A DNA stretch of 64,000 bases. It comes from JAICMB01 sp963795935. Lineage in GTDB: Bacteria > Acidobacteriota > Terriglobia > Bryobacterales > Bryobacteraceae. The position numbers and the translations under genes were made by a program. Shown piece by piece: positions 55,901-64,000 of this stretch; position 1 is the first letter of the stretch; the number at the start of each line of letters is the position of its first letter. The DNA lies in NCBI GenBank assembly GCA_963795935.1, contig CAWCJO010000003.1:434001-498000 (forward strand). The letters are read 5' to 3'. The notes beneath the pieces are model-generated. The model had not been told where the DNA came from. It made no database searches and was given only the letters and a program-made list of their open reading frames with translations.

Positions 55901-58900
55901 GTATCCAGGAAGCCCCAGAATTGCCCGCTGCATTGCCCCTGCATGCACCGGTTCCAGTTGGTTCCGCCGCCGGGATTTTGCGGATCGGCTATCCAGAATT
56001 CCTTGCCCGGACCGCCCACGACATCGATGTTGACGCCGTTCGGCGCGAGGGCCCAGCCGACCAGTTTGCCGTTGTATTGATAACTGGCTCCCGCGCCCGC
56101 GCCGCCGTTCGCATGGGCCAGATAACCCGCGTAAGGGTTGGTCCAATTGAGACTTTGCGTGACGTTTTCAGTGCGATCGATTTCGTAGCGATTGCCTGAA
56201 ACGATGGGCTGGTTAACGCTATGAAGCAGCCACTTCTTTTGGAATGCCGGGTTCGTGGAAGTAATTTCGTCGTAAACGACGACATAGGCCGATGTGCCCC
56301 TCGGAATAACGAGCATGTTACGAATTACGCTCTGCGCGCGGGACGTGCGGTTCACCGAGTTCGGCGCGCCGATGCTCTCGGGATTGTTATAAGCGGGGGT
56401 GATGTCGATGGAAGCGTAGGTGTAAGCGGGAGTCGCGGCATAGGACAACAGCGAACCCATGTGGTAGTAGTCGTATTCCGATTGCCAATCGTTGACGCAG
56501 CCCGGAGCGGCGGCTTTGTCGAGACAGTCGGGCGAGACATACTGCGGGAACAATTGATTGTAGAAGGTGCCCGCGCGGCGCTGGCCTCCATCGTTAGCCA
56601 ATGCCTCCGACACGCTGCTGCCGTCGTTCAAATCGACTTGGCTGAATAGTTGCTTCGGATAAACGTCGTGAGGGTCGACGATCAGCAATGTGTTTTGAGA
56701 AATGGACTGTTTACCGTATTGAATCTCGTGCTCGCTATTTGAGCCAGGCCGATAGTTGCCGCTGGCGATCGCCAAATTTCCGCGATGAGAGATCGTAAAC
56801 GCTCCGGCGTCGGCATGCGTATGCGACCAGAAGTTATCCCCGTATTTTAGGGAAACGTCGGTATCGTCTTCACTCCAACCCGAACGGGCGAAGATTACTC
56901 CCCAACCGTCGAAGTCTTTGGAAGCCGGCAAAGCGGCGCGCGAAGACGCCGCATTCGATTGGTTGTCGGGGGTATAAAAAGGCCATGCGGAAGGCTCGAA
57001 GCCGCTGGGACCCGCCGGAAATTCCTGATTGACGAGACGCGCCCACCCGCGGAGCGCCGGATCGTTATAGATCTCGGCGAGGCCGTTCAGCGACCCCAAT
57101 CCAACTCCTTCATCGTAATTAATATGGTATTCCGGCGTCAGCGTGCCGGCGGCGACTTCCCCGATATGTTCCATGGTGAAATCGGGCCGCGTCGCATACA
57201 TCGTCCACGTCGCATGATTCTTCAACCACGGATTCTGGGTGAAATACGGCTGGCCGCTCGCCGACTGCCAGGACAACAGAATGGGGACAAGCCACTGCTC
57301 TAATCCCGGATTATTATTAGCGTACTCGCTCCAGTCCTCGGACCACGCGCCACCGGCATTTCCGAAGACCTGCTTCCATACCGGCACAAAGACATTGAAC
57401 AACTTATTCGTCATCCAGTTCATGTGATATGTCCCGCAAGGTTTTGCGAGGCATGTGCCGCCCGCGGGGTTTTGGGTATCGAAGTCGGGGTAAATGGCAA
57501 ACGCGGCAATGAAGCCGTCCGGTCCGTTTTCGATGTAAATCTGATCGTTGTAGGGACTGGCGTCAAGTCCGTTATAATACTCTTCCCAAATCTGAGCGTT
57601 GCCCTCGAGCTGATTCATGAACGCAGTGCGATCCGCGGCGTCGAGAGAGTTATAGAGCCAATCATAGACCATAGCCAGCCTTATGCCGACATAGGCCTGA
57701 TACCCATTGAATATTCGGATCGGAAGCGCGGCGCCGGTTATTGGCGGGTTAGCGGCCGCGTTCAACACGATCGTATTGGCGGTCGCCGAGGCGATCGTAT
57801 ATCGACGTCCCTGAATAGATAATATGTAATTGCCGTTAACGCAGCTGCCCCCGCCGCAACCGGTAAGGAAGTTGGCGGAAGCGCTGCTGAGCGTATACCC
57901 ACCGGCGCCGACGCCATCGTCGACCGAGTATAGAAGCTGTCCCCAGGTTCCGCCTAAAGCGGCCAGTTGTTCGAATTTGGTCAAATCGGCCGTTGCCAAC
58001 GCCGTGTTCCCAGCAGCCTGATTTGCAAGATACGCAATCAGCGCCCGTCTGAACTGGCCCATATTGGAAGTGGGATTGGTTGGATCGAGATCGGCGGCGG
58101 CCCTGTTATATTTCGCCATCTCCTTGGAATCGGCCGCCAAGGCTAAGAGATACGCTTGATCGGGATGCGGTAACCGTGGATGGCCCATGTTCCAAGTAGA
58201 AGGAATGGCTGTCCCCGGAGAACTCGAGGCCTGCGTCGTTGCGGTGATCGGCGCGCACTGGGCTGAGACGTTGCCCGCGCCATCAAAGGCCGCCACGGCA
58301 TGGATATAAGTTGTCGAGGCGTTCAGACCGGTATCGGCATACGATGTCGTCGCGGTTGTCGCGATCTGCGACCCGTTTTTGAAGATTCGGTATCCCGCTA
58401 CGCCGGCATTGCCGGTCGAGGCGCTCCATGAAAGATTGATTTGGCTGGCTGAGATGGCGGCTGCGGAAACGTTGGCGGGAACGGAGGGCGGGGTCGTGTC
58501 CGAGGGGGCCTGTGTGCCGCTCCCGGCTTTGAAGGCCGCGATTACGCTCTGAACCGTGAGCGATTTAGGCAAGGTTCCGGTGGAAGCATAGGCGTCGGCG
58601 GCCGCGGCGCTCTGGTCTTGGACCTGGTGCTCATGGTTCGAGCCGTCGGACTGCAACTGGATGGTCGTCCACGGGGAAGTCGGCGTGAATACGGCAGTTG
58701 CGGAGCCGTTCGTGTGGTGGACGGCAAAGAGGAGGTCGCCCGTCCTGGTCGTCCTGACGGAAGGGCTCGCGTAGGTGGCGCCGGCGGCGTTGCCCGAGGC
58801 CGTCACGTCAAGCGAGCCGGAGGTTGCCAACCCGGCATACTCAACGGCGGTGATAATGGGAAATGCGCCCGCCTTGCTGGCCGTCGCTGTGATTTGGTCG

Positions 58901-59301
58901 CTCGATCCCCCGATGATGTTCTCGGCATAGAAGATGGCGGCATAGGGATTCTTACTATATGCCGCAGCCAAATGCCAAGTGTTGCCGTATGTATCTGAGA
59001 TGACGTAGGGGGTATCCACAACATAATAATCGGTCACAGCAACGACGAGTTCATGGCCGGAGGAGGTGGGGCTGGGAAGGCTGACGGAAATAGCCTTTCC
59101 GCTCCCCGTATACGCGGCTGCGGACTTAGATTGGATACGGGTGACGGCGGCGGCGCTGGCCGGTAATCTAGGGGCCGACCTACCCGGCGCGCGGGCAAGC
59201 GCGTCGGTCGGCAAGGCGATGTCTTGCGCAGCTCCCCAAGACAACGGAAAAATCAGAAGCGTCAAGGAGAACGGACAAAAAAGGCGCGCCAAAGATCTCA
59301 T
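52989..59301 (-). CDS. Giant exported heparinase II/III-like protein with kelch and propeller repeats, one frameshift
   Basis: A secreted protein of about 2100 residues. Order: signal peptide (LARLFCPFSLTLLIFPLSWG), a beta domain (about 60-265), a fibronectin III domain (TPPSVPANVSAAAISASQIN), an alpha/alpha-toroid plus beta-sheet lyase of heparinase II/III type (MVYDWLYNSLDAADRTAF; FWSHTHADAGAFTISHRG with HTHAD), a second, nearly identical FN3 domain, kelch-like repeats (GGIYLFGGGLGGG; FLLMGGEDAGG) and propeller repeats (PYVSWTERSQHGNNQIFVKT). The frame changes near 55887-55892 at a GGGG run; correcting it joins DTSGSP to DILTPDPKSG and PIEPGSWRIEESFG, the expected C-terminal lyase region. 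It may trim or degrade the EPS. No PEP-CTERM signal is present. Confidence 0.82.
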
Positions 59302-59878
59302 CTAGTTCCTTTATCTGAACGTATCGGAAAACGTATCGGCAAAAGTTTGCATCTCACCTAGGGATTGCTAAAAATAATATTTCGCCGCTCGAAAACGGCT
59401 TGATCAAGGATTCTTCCTCTCCTAAACATGTTGTTGCAGCGAAATACCGCGGACGGGCGCCGTCAACATCCCGGCGCAACTTGCTCGTTCCAGGCCGCGT
59501 AGGAAGTGTGACATTATATCGGTGACCGCTTCGACACAGTCTTGAATTTGGCCCAGATTAGGAATTGAGAGGTCGGGAAGAATACTTTGCGGGCCCCCGA
59601 TCGTGCCCCGTTTATTCCGTTTTTTAGGCGCAAGGTGATTTCAACTGAATAGTACGGTAAGTTCCGTACTATTCTCTACCTCGCGTCGTTATTTCGGCTG
59701 CCGCGCGGGTTCCCGGCTGAAGAACTTAGTTCGCAATTGTCCCGCCGAGTCGGAGTCGTCATCGCCCGTCAGAACACGCCTCGGGGATTCCGCCCAGAGC
59801 AATCACTCGGATTCTTACCAAATGAAAATCGGCCACGCCGACTTCGTCAGTCCTCTGGTTATTTTCGGACGCTTGCAA
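59302..59878. other. Intergenic region before the heparinase-like gene
   Basis: No gene-like frame. It holds the promoter of the gene that starts at 59301 and the end of the upstream giant gene. Visible features are two 9-bp direct repeats ACGTATCGG 12 bp apart close to the start codon (59319-59339), AT-rich tracts around 59365-59380 and a perfect palindromic hairpin at 59647-59674. Confidence 0.45.
59647..59674. repeat. Perfect 11-bp inverted repeat
   Basis: GAATAGTACGG at 59647-59657 is exactly complementary to 59664-59674 across a 6-nt loop (TAAGTT). It lies about 205 bp beyond the stop of the leftward gene ending at 59879 and about 350 bp before the next start. No U-tract follows in either direction, so an operator or a processing hairpin is as likely as a terminator. 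Confidence 0.6.
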
Positions 59879-62800
59879 CTATTGCACCACAAACTCGTCG
59901 ATGATGTCGTCCGAGACGTCATACCCGGCGCCGAAATAATCGTACGCCCCCAGATCGAAATGCGAAGCCGCCGTCCAGTTGGGCGTAACCGGAGTATAGG
60001 GCGTGGACTTCACCAGCGCATCGTTGAGATACAGCTTGATGACGCTGCCATCCCACCCCAATGTCACCTTCAATATCACGCCATTGCCGTACAAGGCATC
60101 TTCCGTCCCCTGCGGAACGTAGTAATACTGCGCCGAGCCCCCCGCCATGTAGCTGAACTCCAGATATCCCGAGCCCGCCTGCGTCGAAAAATTGAATAAG
60201 TGGCCGTTGGCGTCTCCCACATCGAATGCATAGCGATATGCTCCCGCGCTCGCCTTCCTTTGCGCAAAGGTGTACATCGACTTCAAGTAGAATGTGACCT
60301 GTCCCTGATTCACGTTGAACACATTCCCTACCATTGCGCCCGCGAACCGGTAATACGCATTGTTCGTATTGGCGCAACAACTCAGGAAATACACTCCGTT
60401 GCCCGCTTGAGCCGGCGCAAAGTTCACCGACCCGCCGCCGTTCACCACCACCGTTCCCGTGAACCCCGCCGGCGCCGTGCCCGGCGTCACAACCGATCCG
60501 TTCGTCACCCCGCTCACCTCCGAGGCATCCGCATGGATCTGCAGAATCGGCGTGGGACCCGGCGCCGCCGTCGTAAACGTGAAGTCCCCGGAGCTGGCGA
60601 GAATCCCCTGCGCATTGCGCGACAACACTTGATAATGATAGGTCGTCGAGGCCGTCAGCCCGCTAAGAGTCACGGAATGCGACGTCGTCAACGCGCCGTT
60701 CAGCGCGCTGTTTGCGCCATAGGCGCTCGTCGTCCCGTACGCCACTTGCGAATCCGCGGCCTGGTCCGTGGTCCATGTAATGGTCGCTCCCGTGGACGTG
60801 ATGGCGCCGGCCGCAACCGCCGAAATCACCGGCGCCGTAGCCGGATTGTTTACCACCACCGAGACGCTGTTCGCGGTCGCGCTGTTGCCCGCCGCATCGC
60901 TCGCAATGGCCGTAAGGACGTGAGTTCCGTTGACGGCGGTCGTCGTATCCCATGACATGCTGTAGATCGGCCCCGCGCCCGTCACCACGCCGCCCACATT
61001 TTGCCCGTCAACTTGGAACTGCACCCCCGCCACGGCTACGTTGTCCGTCGCATTCGCCGAAATTGTCACCGCGCCCGTCACCGTCGCCCCGTCCGCCGGC
61101 GCCGTCATCGCAACCACCGGCGGCGTCGTGTCGGGCGCGGGCCCCGTCAAGCTGAACTCGTCGATGATATCGTCCGAGACGTCATACCCGGCGCCGAAAT
61201 AGTCGTACGCCCCCAGATCGAAATGCGAAGCCGCCGTCCAGTTGGGAGTAACCGGAGTATAGGGCGTGGACTTCACCAGCGCGTCATTGAGATACAGCTT
61301 GATGACGCTGCCATCCCACCCCAATGTCACCTTCAATATCACGCCATTGCCGTACAAGGCATCTTCCGTCCCCTGCGGAACGTAGTAATACTGCGCCGAG
61401 CCCCCCGCCATGTAGCTGAACTCCAGATATCCCGAGCTCACCTGCGTGGAAAAATTGAATAAGTGGCCGTTGGCGTCTCCCACATCGAATGCATAGCGAT
61501 ATGCTCCCGCGCTCGCCTGCCGCTGCGCAAAGCTGTACCTCGATTTCAAGTAGAATGTGACCTGTCCCTGATTCACGTTGAACACATTCCCCACCATTGC
61601 GCCCGCGAACCGGTAATACGCATTGTTCGTATTGGCGCAACAACTCAGGAAATACACTCCGTTGCCGACTTGAGCCGGCGCAAAGTTCACCGACCCGCCG
61701 CCGTTCACCACCACCGTTCCCGTGAACCCCGCCGGCGCCGTGCCCGGCGTCACAACCGATCCGTTCGTCACCCCGCTCACCTCCGAGGCATCCGCATGGA
61801 TCTGCAGAATCGGCGTGGGACCCGGCGCCGCCGTCGTAAACGTGAAGTCCCCGGAACTGGCGAGAATCCCCTGCGCATTACGCGATAGCGCTTGGTAATG
61901 ATAGGTCGTCGAGGCCGCCAGCCCGCTAAGAGTCACGGAATGCGACGTCGTCAACGCGCCGTTCAGCGCGCTGTTTGCGCCATAGGCGCTCGTCGTCCCG
62001 TACGCCGCTTGCGAATCCGCGGCCTGATTCGTGGTCCATGTAATGGTCGCTCCCGTGGACGTGATGGCGCCGGCCGCAACCGCCGAAATCACCGCCGCAT
62101 TGGCTACCACGAGGGATATAGAACTGCTTGCCGTGTTTCCCGCCGCGTCGCTGGCAAGCGCGGAAATGCTGTGCGCTCTGTTCGCCACCGCCGTGGTATC
62201 CCACGACACCGAATAGGAAGATCCGGCAATGGTTACCGGAGTGTTTAGATTAGCCCCATCTAACTGGAATTGGACGCTGCTTATTCCCGCACTGGATGCC
62301 GCATTGGCTGAAATAGATACCGTGCCGCCGACGGTCGCGCCGTTCGCCGGCGTCGTGATCGAGATAGTCGGCGGTGAGCTGCCGGCGGAAGAGGTCACGG
62401 CGCCAGCGCTCGGGGATGGACCGGAAATATTACCGGCCGCATCGTATGCCGCAACCGTATACGTATAGTTCGTGCTCGGACTCACTGTGGAATCTTGATA
62501 ACTGAGAAAACCGGTTACGTTCGCGATCTGAGAACCGTTTCTAAACAGCCGATAACCCACAACCCCCACCGTATCCGTGGACGGAGACCAGGCAAGGTTG
62601 ATTTGATTCGGCGAAACGGTCGACGCGGACAAGCTTGCGGGGCTGCTGGGCGGAGTGACGTCCGGGGCGCCTCCGGTTCCCGGAAGTTGTATCCAGGCGG
62701 AGCCGTTCCATTGCTTTACATAAATCTGGCGCATCCAGCCGGCATTCACTTCCCCCCACGCGGCCACCGGCTGGCCGTTAAACATCGTCAGACTAACCCG

Positions 62801-64000
62801 TTGGGCGCTGCCGTTAATGGGATCGGCGTTTAGTTGGCCGCCCACGGCCGTCCACGAGCCCCCCGTCCAGTTGGAAACGTATACCTTAGCCTTTTGTCCA
62901 AGCGCTTGCTGCTCCACCCAAGCTACAAACAGGCTCTGCGAGCCAGGATCGGCAACCAAACTGGGGTGAAAAGCCCATCCTGAATTGGAATCCTGGTTCA
63001 AGGGTCCCGATCCGACCAGTCCCCAGCTCGTTCCGTTCCATGTTTTCACATAGAGTTGCGCATTACCCGTCTGGGATCTCTCTGTCCAAGCGACATAGGG
63101 TTGGCCGCCAAGGTACGCAATAGAAGCGTCATAGGCCCAATTGCCAGGGTTGACGTTCAGAGAACCACCCAGAGGAATCCATGCGGATCCGTTCCAGCTT
63201 GACGCATAAACCTGCGGATTCGTATCGGTATCTCCACTCGCGCCGCCGTAAGTGTGGACATATTCGGTCCAGGCAACATAGGGATTGCTCCCATTGTCCG
63301 CGATTGATATTGAATCGGCTGTCGTTCCCGCTCCGCTGCTCCGATTTAGAGCGCCGCCGCCGACTAAGTTCCATGATGTTCCGTTCCACGCTTTCACGTA
63401 CGCAAATGCCGCCTGAGGATAGTACGATTTGTCGACCTCGATAAGCGCGATATAGGCCGCGCCCGCGACATTATCCATTTGGGAGCGCCCTTGATAACTG
63501 TGGGAACTGCCGGCCAACCCTACGGCCCCACTCTGCCAGTTCGATCCGTCCCAGGCCCCCGCATAAACCGCCGCCTTGGCAATGTCCGGGCTCGCATACC
63601 ATGACACCCACGGCATACCGCCGATTGCCGCGATCGCTGGCGAATGGGCCTCGGCGGAATCCGAGCTGATTGCTTGGAACGACGTCCCCATCGGAATCCA
63701 GTTCCCGCCGCTATACTCGCTTGCGTAAATGTGAGGCCACGCCGAATCGGTTCGGTCAAACGGGGAGCCGGTCTCGGACCAGGCAAGATAAAGAGCGTTG
63801 CCCGATCCCGCAATGGCTGGGTCCTTTGCCCAGCTTGCGGTGTTGCGGTTGACGCTTCCCGGGGCTGGCTGTGCGGTCGAGACCGCGGCGCCGGCGTTCG
63901 GCCCTCCTCCTTGATAACGAAATAACCAGGTCTGAAGCGCGAAACCCGTCCAGTCTCCACCGAAATAGCCGCCGGCGCCGGGTTGCGCCAATACGAATGC
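59879..64000 (-). CDS. Giant exported repeat protein with LamG-like domains (5' end outside window)
   Basis: The C-terminal 1370 or more residues of a second giant protein; the frame runs out of the window at 64000. Its first visible part aligns with the kelch/propeller end of the gene at 52989 (LYLAWSETGSPFDR; LGGQPYVAWTERS). Then come an FN3 domain (VTPPSSPASLSASTVSPNQI), an Ig-like domain (ISITTPANGATVGGTVSISA), and a unit of FN3 (ISAVAAGAITSTGATITWTT) plus a concanavalin/LamG-like jelly roll (ASHFDLGAYDYFGAGYDVSD) that is duplicated almost identically. The protein ends DDIIDEFVVQ without an anchor. Probably secreted and carbohydrate-binding, and a partner or paralogue of the lyase. Confidence 0.8.
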   Translation of the reverse strand, partial: AFVLAQPGAGGYFGGDWTGFALQTWLFRYQGGGPNAGAAVSTAQPAPGSVNRNTASWAKDPAIAGSGNALYLAWSETGSPFDRTDSAWPHIYASEYSGGNWIPMGTSFQAISSDSAEAHSPAIAAIGGMPWVSWYASPDIAKAAVYAGAWDGSNWQSGAVGLAGSSHSYQGRSQMDNVAGAAYIALIEVDKSYYPQAAFAYVKAWNGTSWNLVGGGALNRSSGAGTTADSISIADNGSNPYVAWTEYVHTYGGASGDTDTNPQVYASSWNGSAWIPLGGSLNVNPGNWAYDASIAYLGGQPYVAWTERSQTGNAQLYVKTWNGTSWGLVGSGPLNQDSNSGWAFHPSLVADPGSQSLFVAWVEQQALGQKAKVYVSNWTGGSWTAVGGQLNADPINGSAQRVSLTMFNGQPVAAWGEVNAGWMRQIYVKQWNGSAWIQLPGTGGAPDVTPPSSPASLSASTVSPNQINLAWSPSTDTVGVVGYRLFRNGSQIANVTGFLSYQDSTVSPSTNYTYTVAAYDAAGNISGPSPSAGAVTSSAGSSPPTISITTPANGATVGGTVSISANAASSAGISSVQFQLDGANLNTPVTIAGSSYSVSWDTTAVANRAHSISALASDAAGNTASSSISLVVANAAVISAVAAGAITSTGATITWTTNQAADSQAAYGTTSAYGANSALNGALTTSHSVTLSGLAASTTYHYQALSRNAQGILASSGDFTFTTAAPGPTPILQIHADASEVSGVTNGSVVTPGTAPAGFTGTVVVNGGGSVNFAPAQVGNGVYFLSCCANTNNAYYRFAGAMVGNVFNVNQGQVTFYLKSRYSFAQRQASAGAYRYAFDVGDANGHLFNFSTQVSSGYLEFSYMAGGSAQYYYVPQGTEDALYGNGVILKVTLGWDGSVIKLYLNDALVKSTPYTPVTPNWTAASHFDLGAYDYFGAGYDVSDDIIDEFSLTGPAPDTTPPVVAMTAPADGATVTGAVTISANATDNVAVAGVQFQVDGQNVGGVVTGAGPIYSMSWDTTTAVNGTHVLTAIASDAAGNSATANSVSVVVNNPATAPVISAVAAGAITSTGATITWTTDQAADSQVAYGTTSAYGANSALNGALTTSHSVTLSGLTASTTYHYQVLSRNAQGILASSGDFTFTTAAPGPTPILQIHADASEVSGVTNGSVVTPGTAPAGFTGTVVVNGGGSVNFAPAQAGNGVYFLSCCANTNNAYYRFAGAMVGNVFNVNQGQVTFYLKSMYTFAQRKASAGAYRYAFDVGDANGHLFNFSTQAGSGYLEFSYMAGGSAQYYYVPQGTEDALYGNGVILKVTLGWDGSVIKLYLNDALVKSTPYTPVTPNWTAASHFDLGAYDYFGAGYDVSDDIIDEFVVQ
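59892..60830 (-). repeat. Intragenic tandem duplication, copy nearer the C-terminus
   Basis: A 939-bp segment nearly identical to 61155-62093, at a spacing of 1263 bp (421 codons, in frame). It encodes one FN3 plus LamG-like unit. The boundary is sharp: at 60831 and 62094 the sequences separate at once, while at the left end similarity stops at 59892 and 61155. Confidence 0.9.
61155..62093 (-). repeat. Intragenic tandem duplication, upstream copy
   Basis: Partner of 59892-60830. Differences are few and mostly silent or conservative (for example SRYSFAQRQ against SMYTFAQRK). The Ig-like domains between the two copies are related but clearly older, so only the FN3-LamG block was recently copied or is being kept similar by gene conversion. 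Confidence 0.9.

Noticed and set aside
1..64000. CRISPR arrays, insertion sequences, prophage genes
   Set aside because: No regularly spaced short repeats and no transposase, integrase or phage structural protein were recognised.

Overview
The window looks like a piece of an Acidobacteriota chromosome, most likely the Bryobacterales/Solibacter side. The best taxonomic clue is the long C-terminal domain of the NHL-repeat protein at 6481-9547, which resembles the Solibacter C-terminal domain family TIGR03437. The many exported, Ig-, FN3- and cohesin-like proteins of a GC-rich, non-proteobacterial genome fit this. No transposase, phage gene or CRISPR array is visible.

Most of the window is one large exopolysaccharide (EPS) and protein-sorting locus of the exosortase A (XrtA)/PEP-CTERM type. 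The left part (1-25 kb) carries a PilZ protein, three exported Ig/propeller proteins, a Wza-type export protein translationally coupled to an NHL protein, a VanZ-like protein, two TPR lipoproteins of the PrsT type, two damaged PEP-CTERM substrates, exosortase with EpsI, a large outer-membrane barrel, a frameshifted chain-length determinant, a TonB-domain protein with a degenerate JAMM domain, and the XrtA-associated ATPase. The middle (26.5-36.8 kb) has the XrtA-type tyrosine autokinase, a FemAB-family protein, an odd tRNA-like gene, a TIGR03087-type glycosyltransferase, then a tightly packed set: methyltransferase, Wzx flippase, APH-like kinase, ATP-grasp ligase and class III aminotransferase. 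The right part (38.1-52.7 kb) is a long plus-strand run of overlapping genes: two glycosyltransferases, two asparagine-synthetase-like amidotransferases, an acetyltransferase-deacetylase fusion, an exported propeller, a methyltransferase, an O-antigen-ligase-like polymerase, another glycosyltransferase and a PaaK/CapK-like adenylating enzyme. The last 11 kb, on the minus strand, encodes two giant exported proteins, the first with a heparinase II/III-like domain.

Together the genes could synthesise, modify (acetyl, amidation, amino-acid-like ligation), flip, polymerise (chain length set by Wzz plus kinase), export (Wza plus barrel) and perhaps trim an EPS, and sort PEP-CTERM proteins to the envelope. 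A priming sugar-phosphate transferase and the PrsK/PrsR two-component pair are not in the window. Sigma-54-like sites (GG-N10-GC) lie before a PEP-CTERM gene and, as two identical 16-mers, before two EPS transcription units; this suggests RpoN control.

Many genes are interrupted by single-base frame changes. Some fall in homopolymers and are probably sequence errors. The stretch 17.8-22.7 kb is far more damaged and may be real decay or poorly supported assembly. True fossils are also present: a remnant tyrosine kinase at 37254-37594 that has lost its start codon, and a broken cohesin-like gene at 14050-14380.
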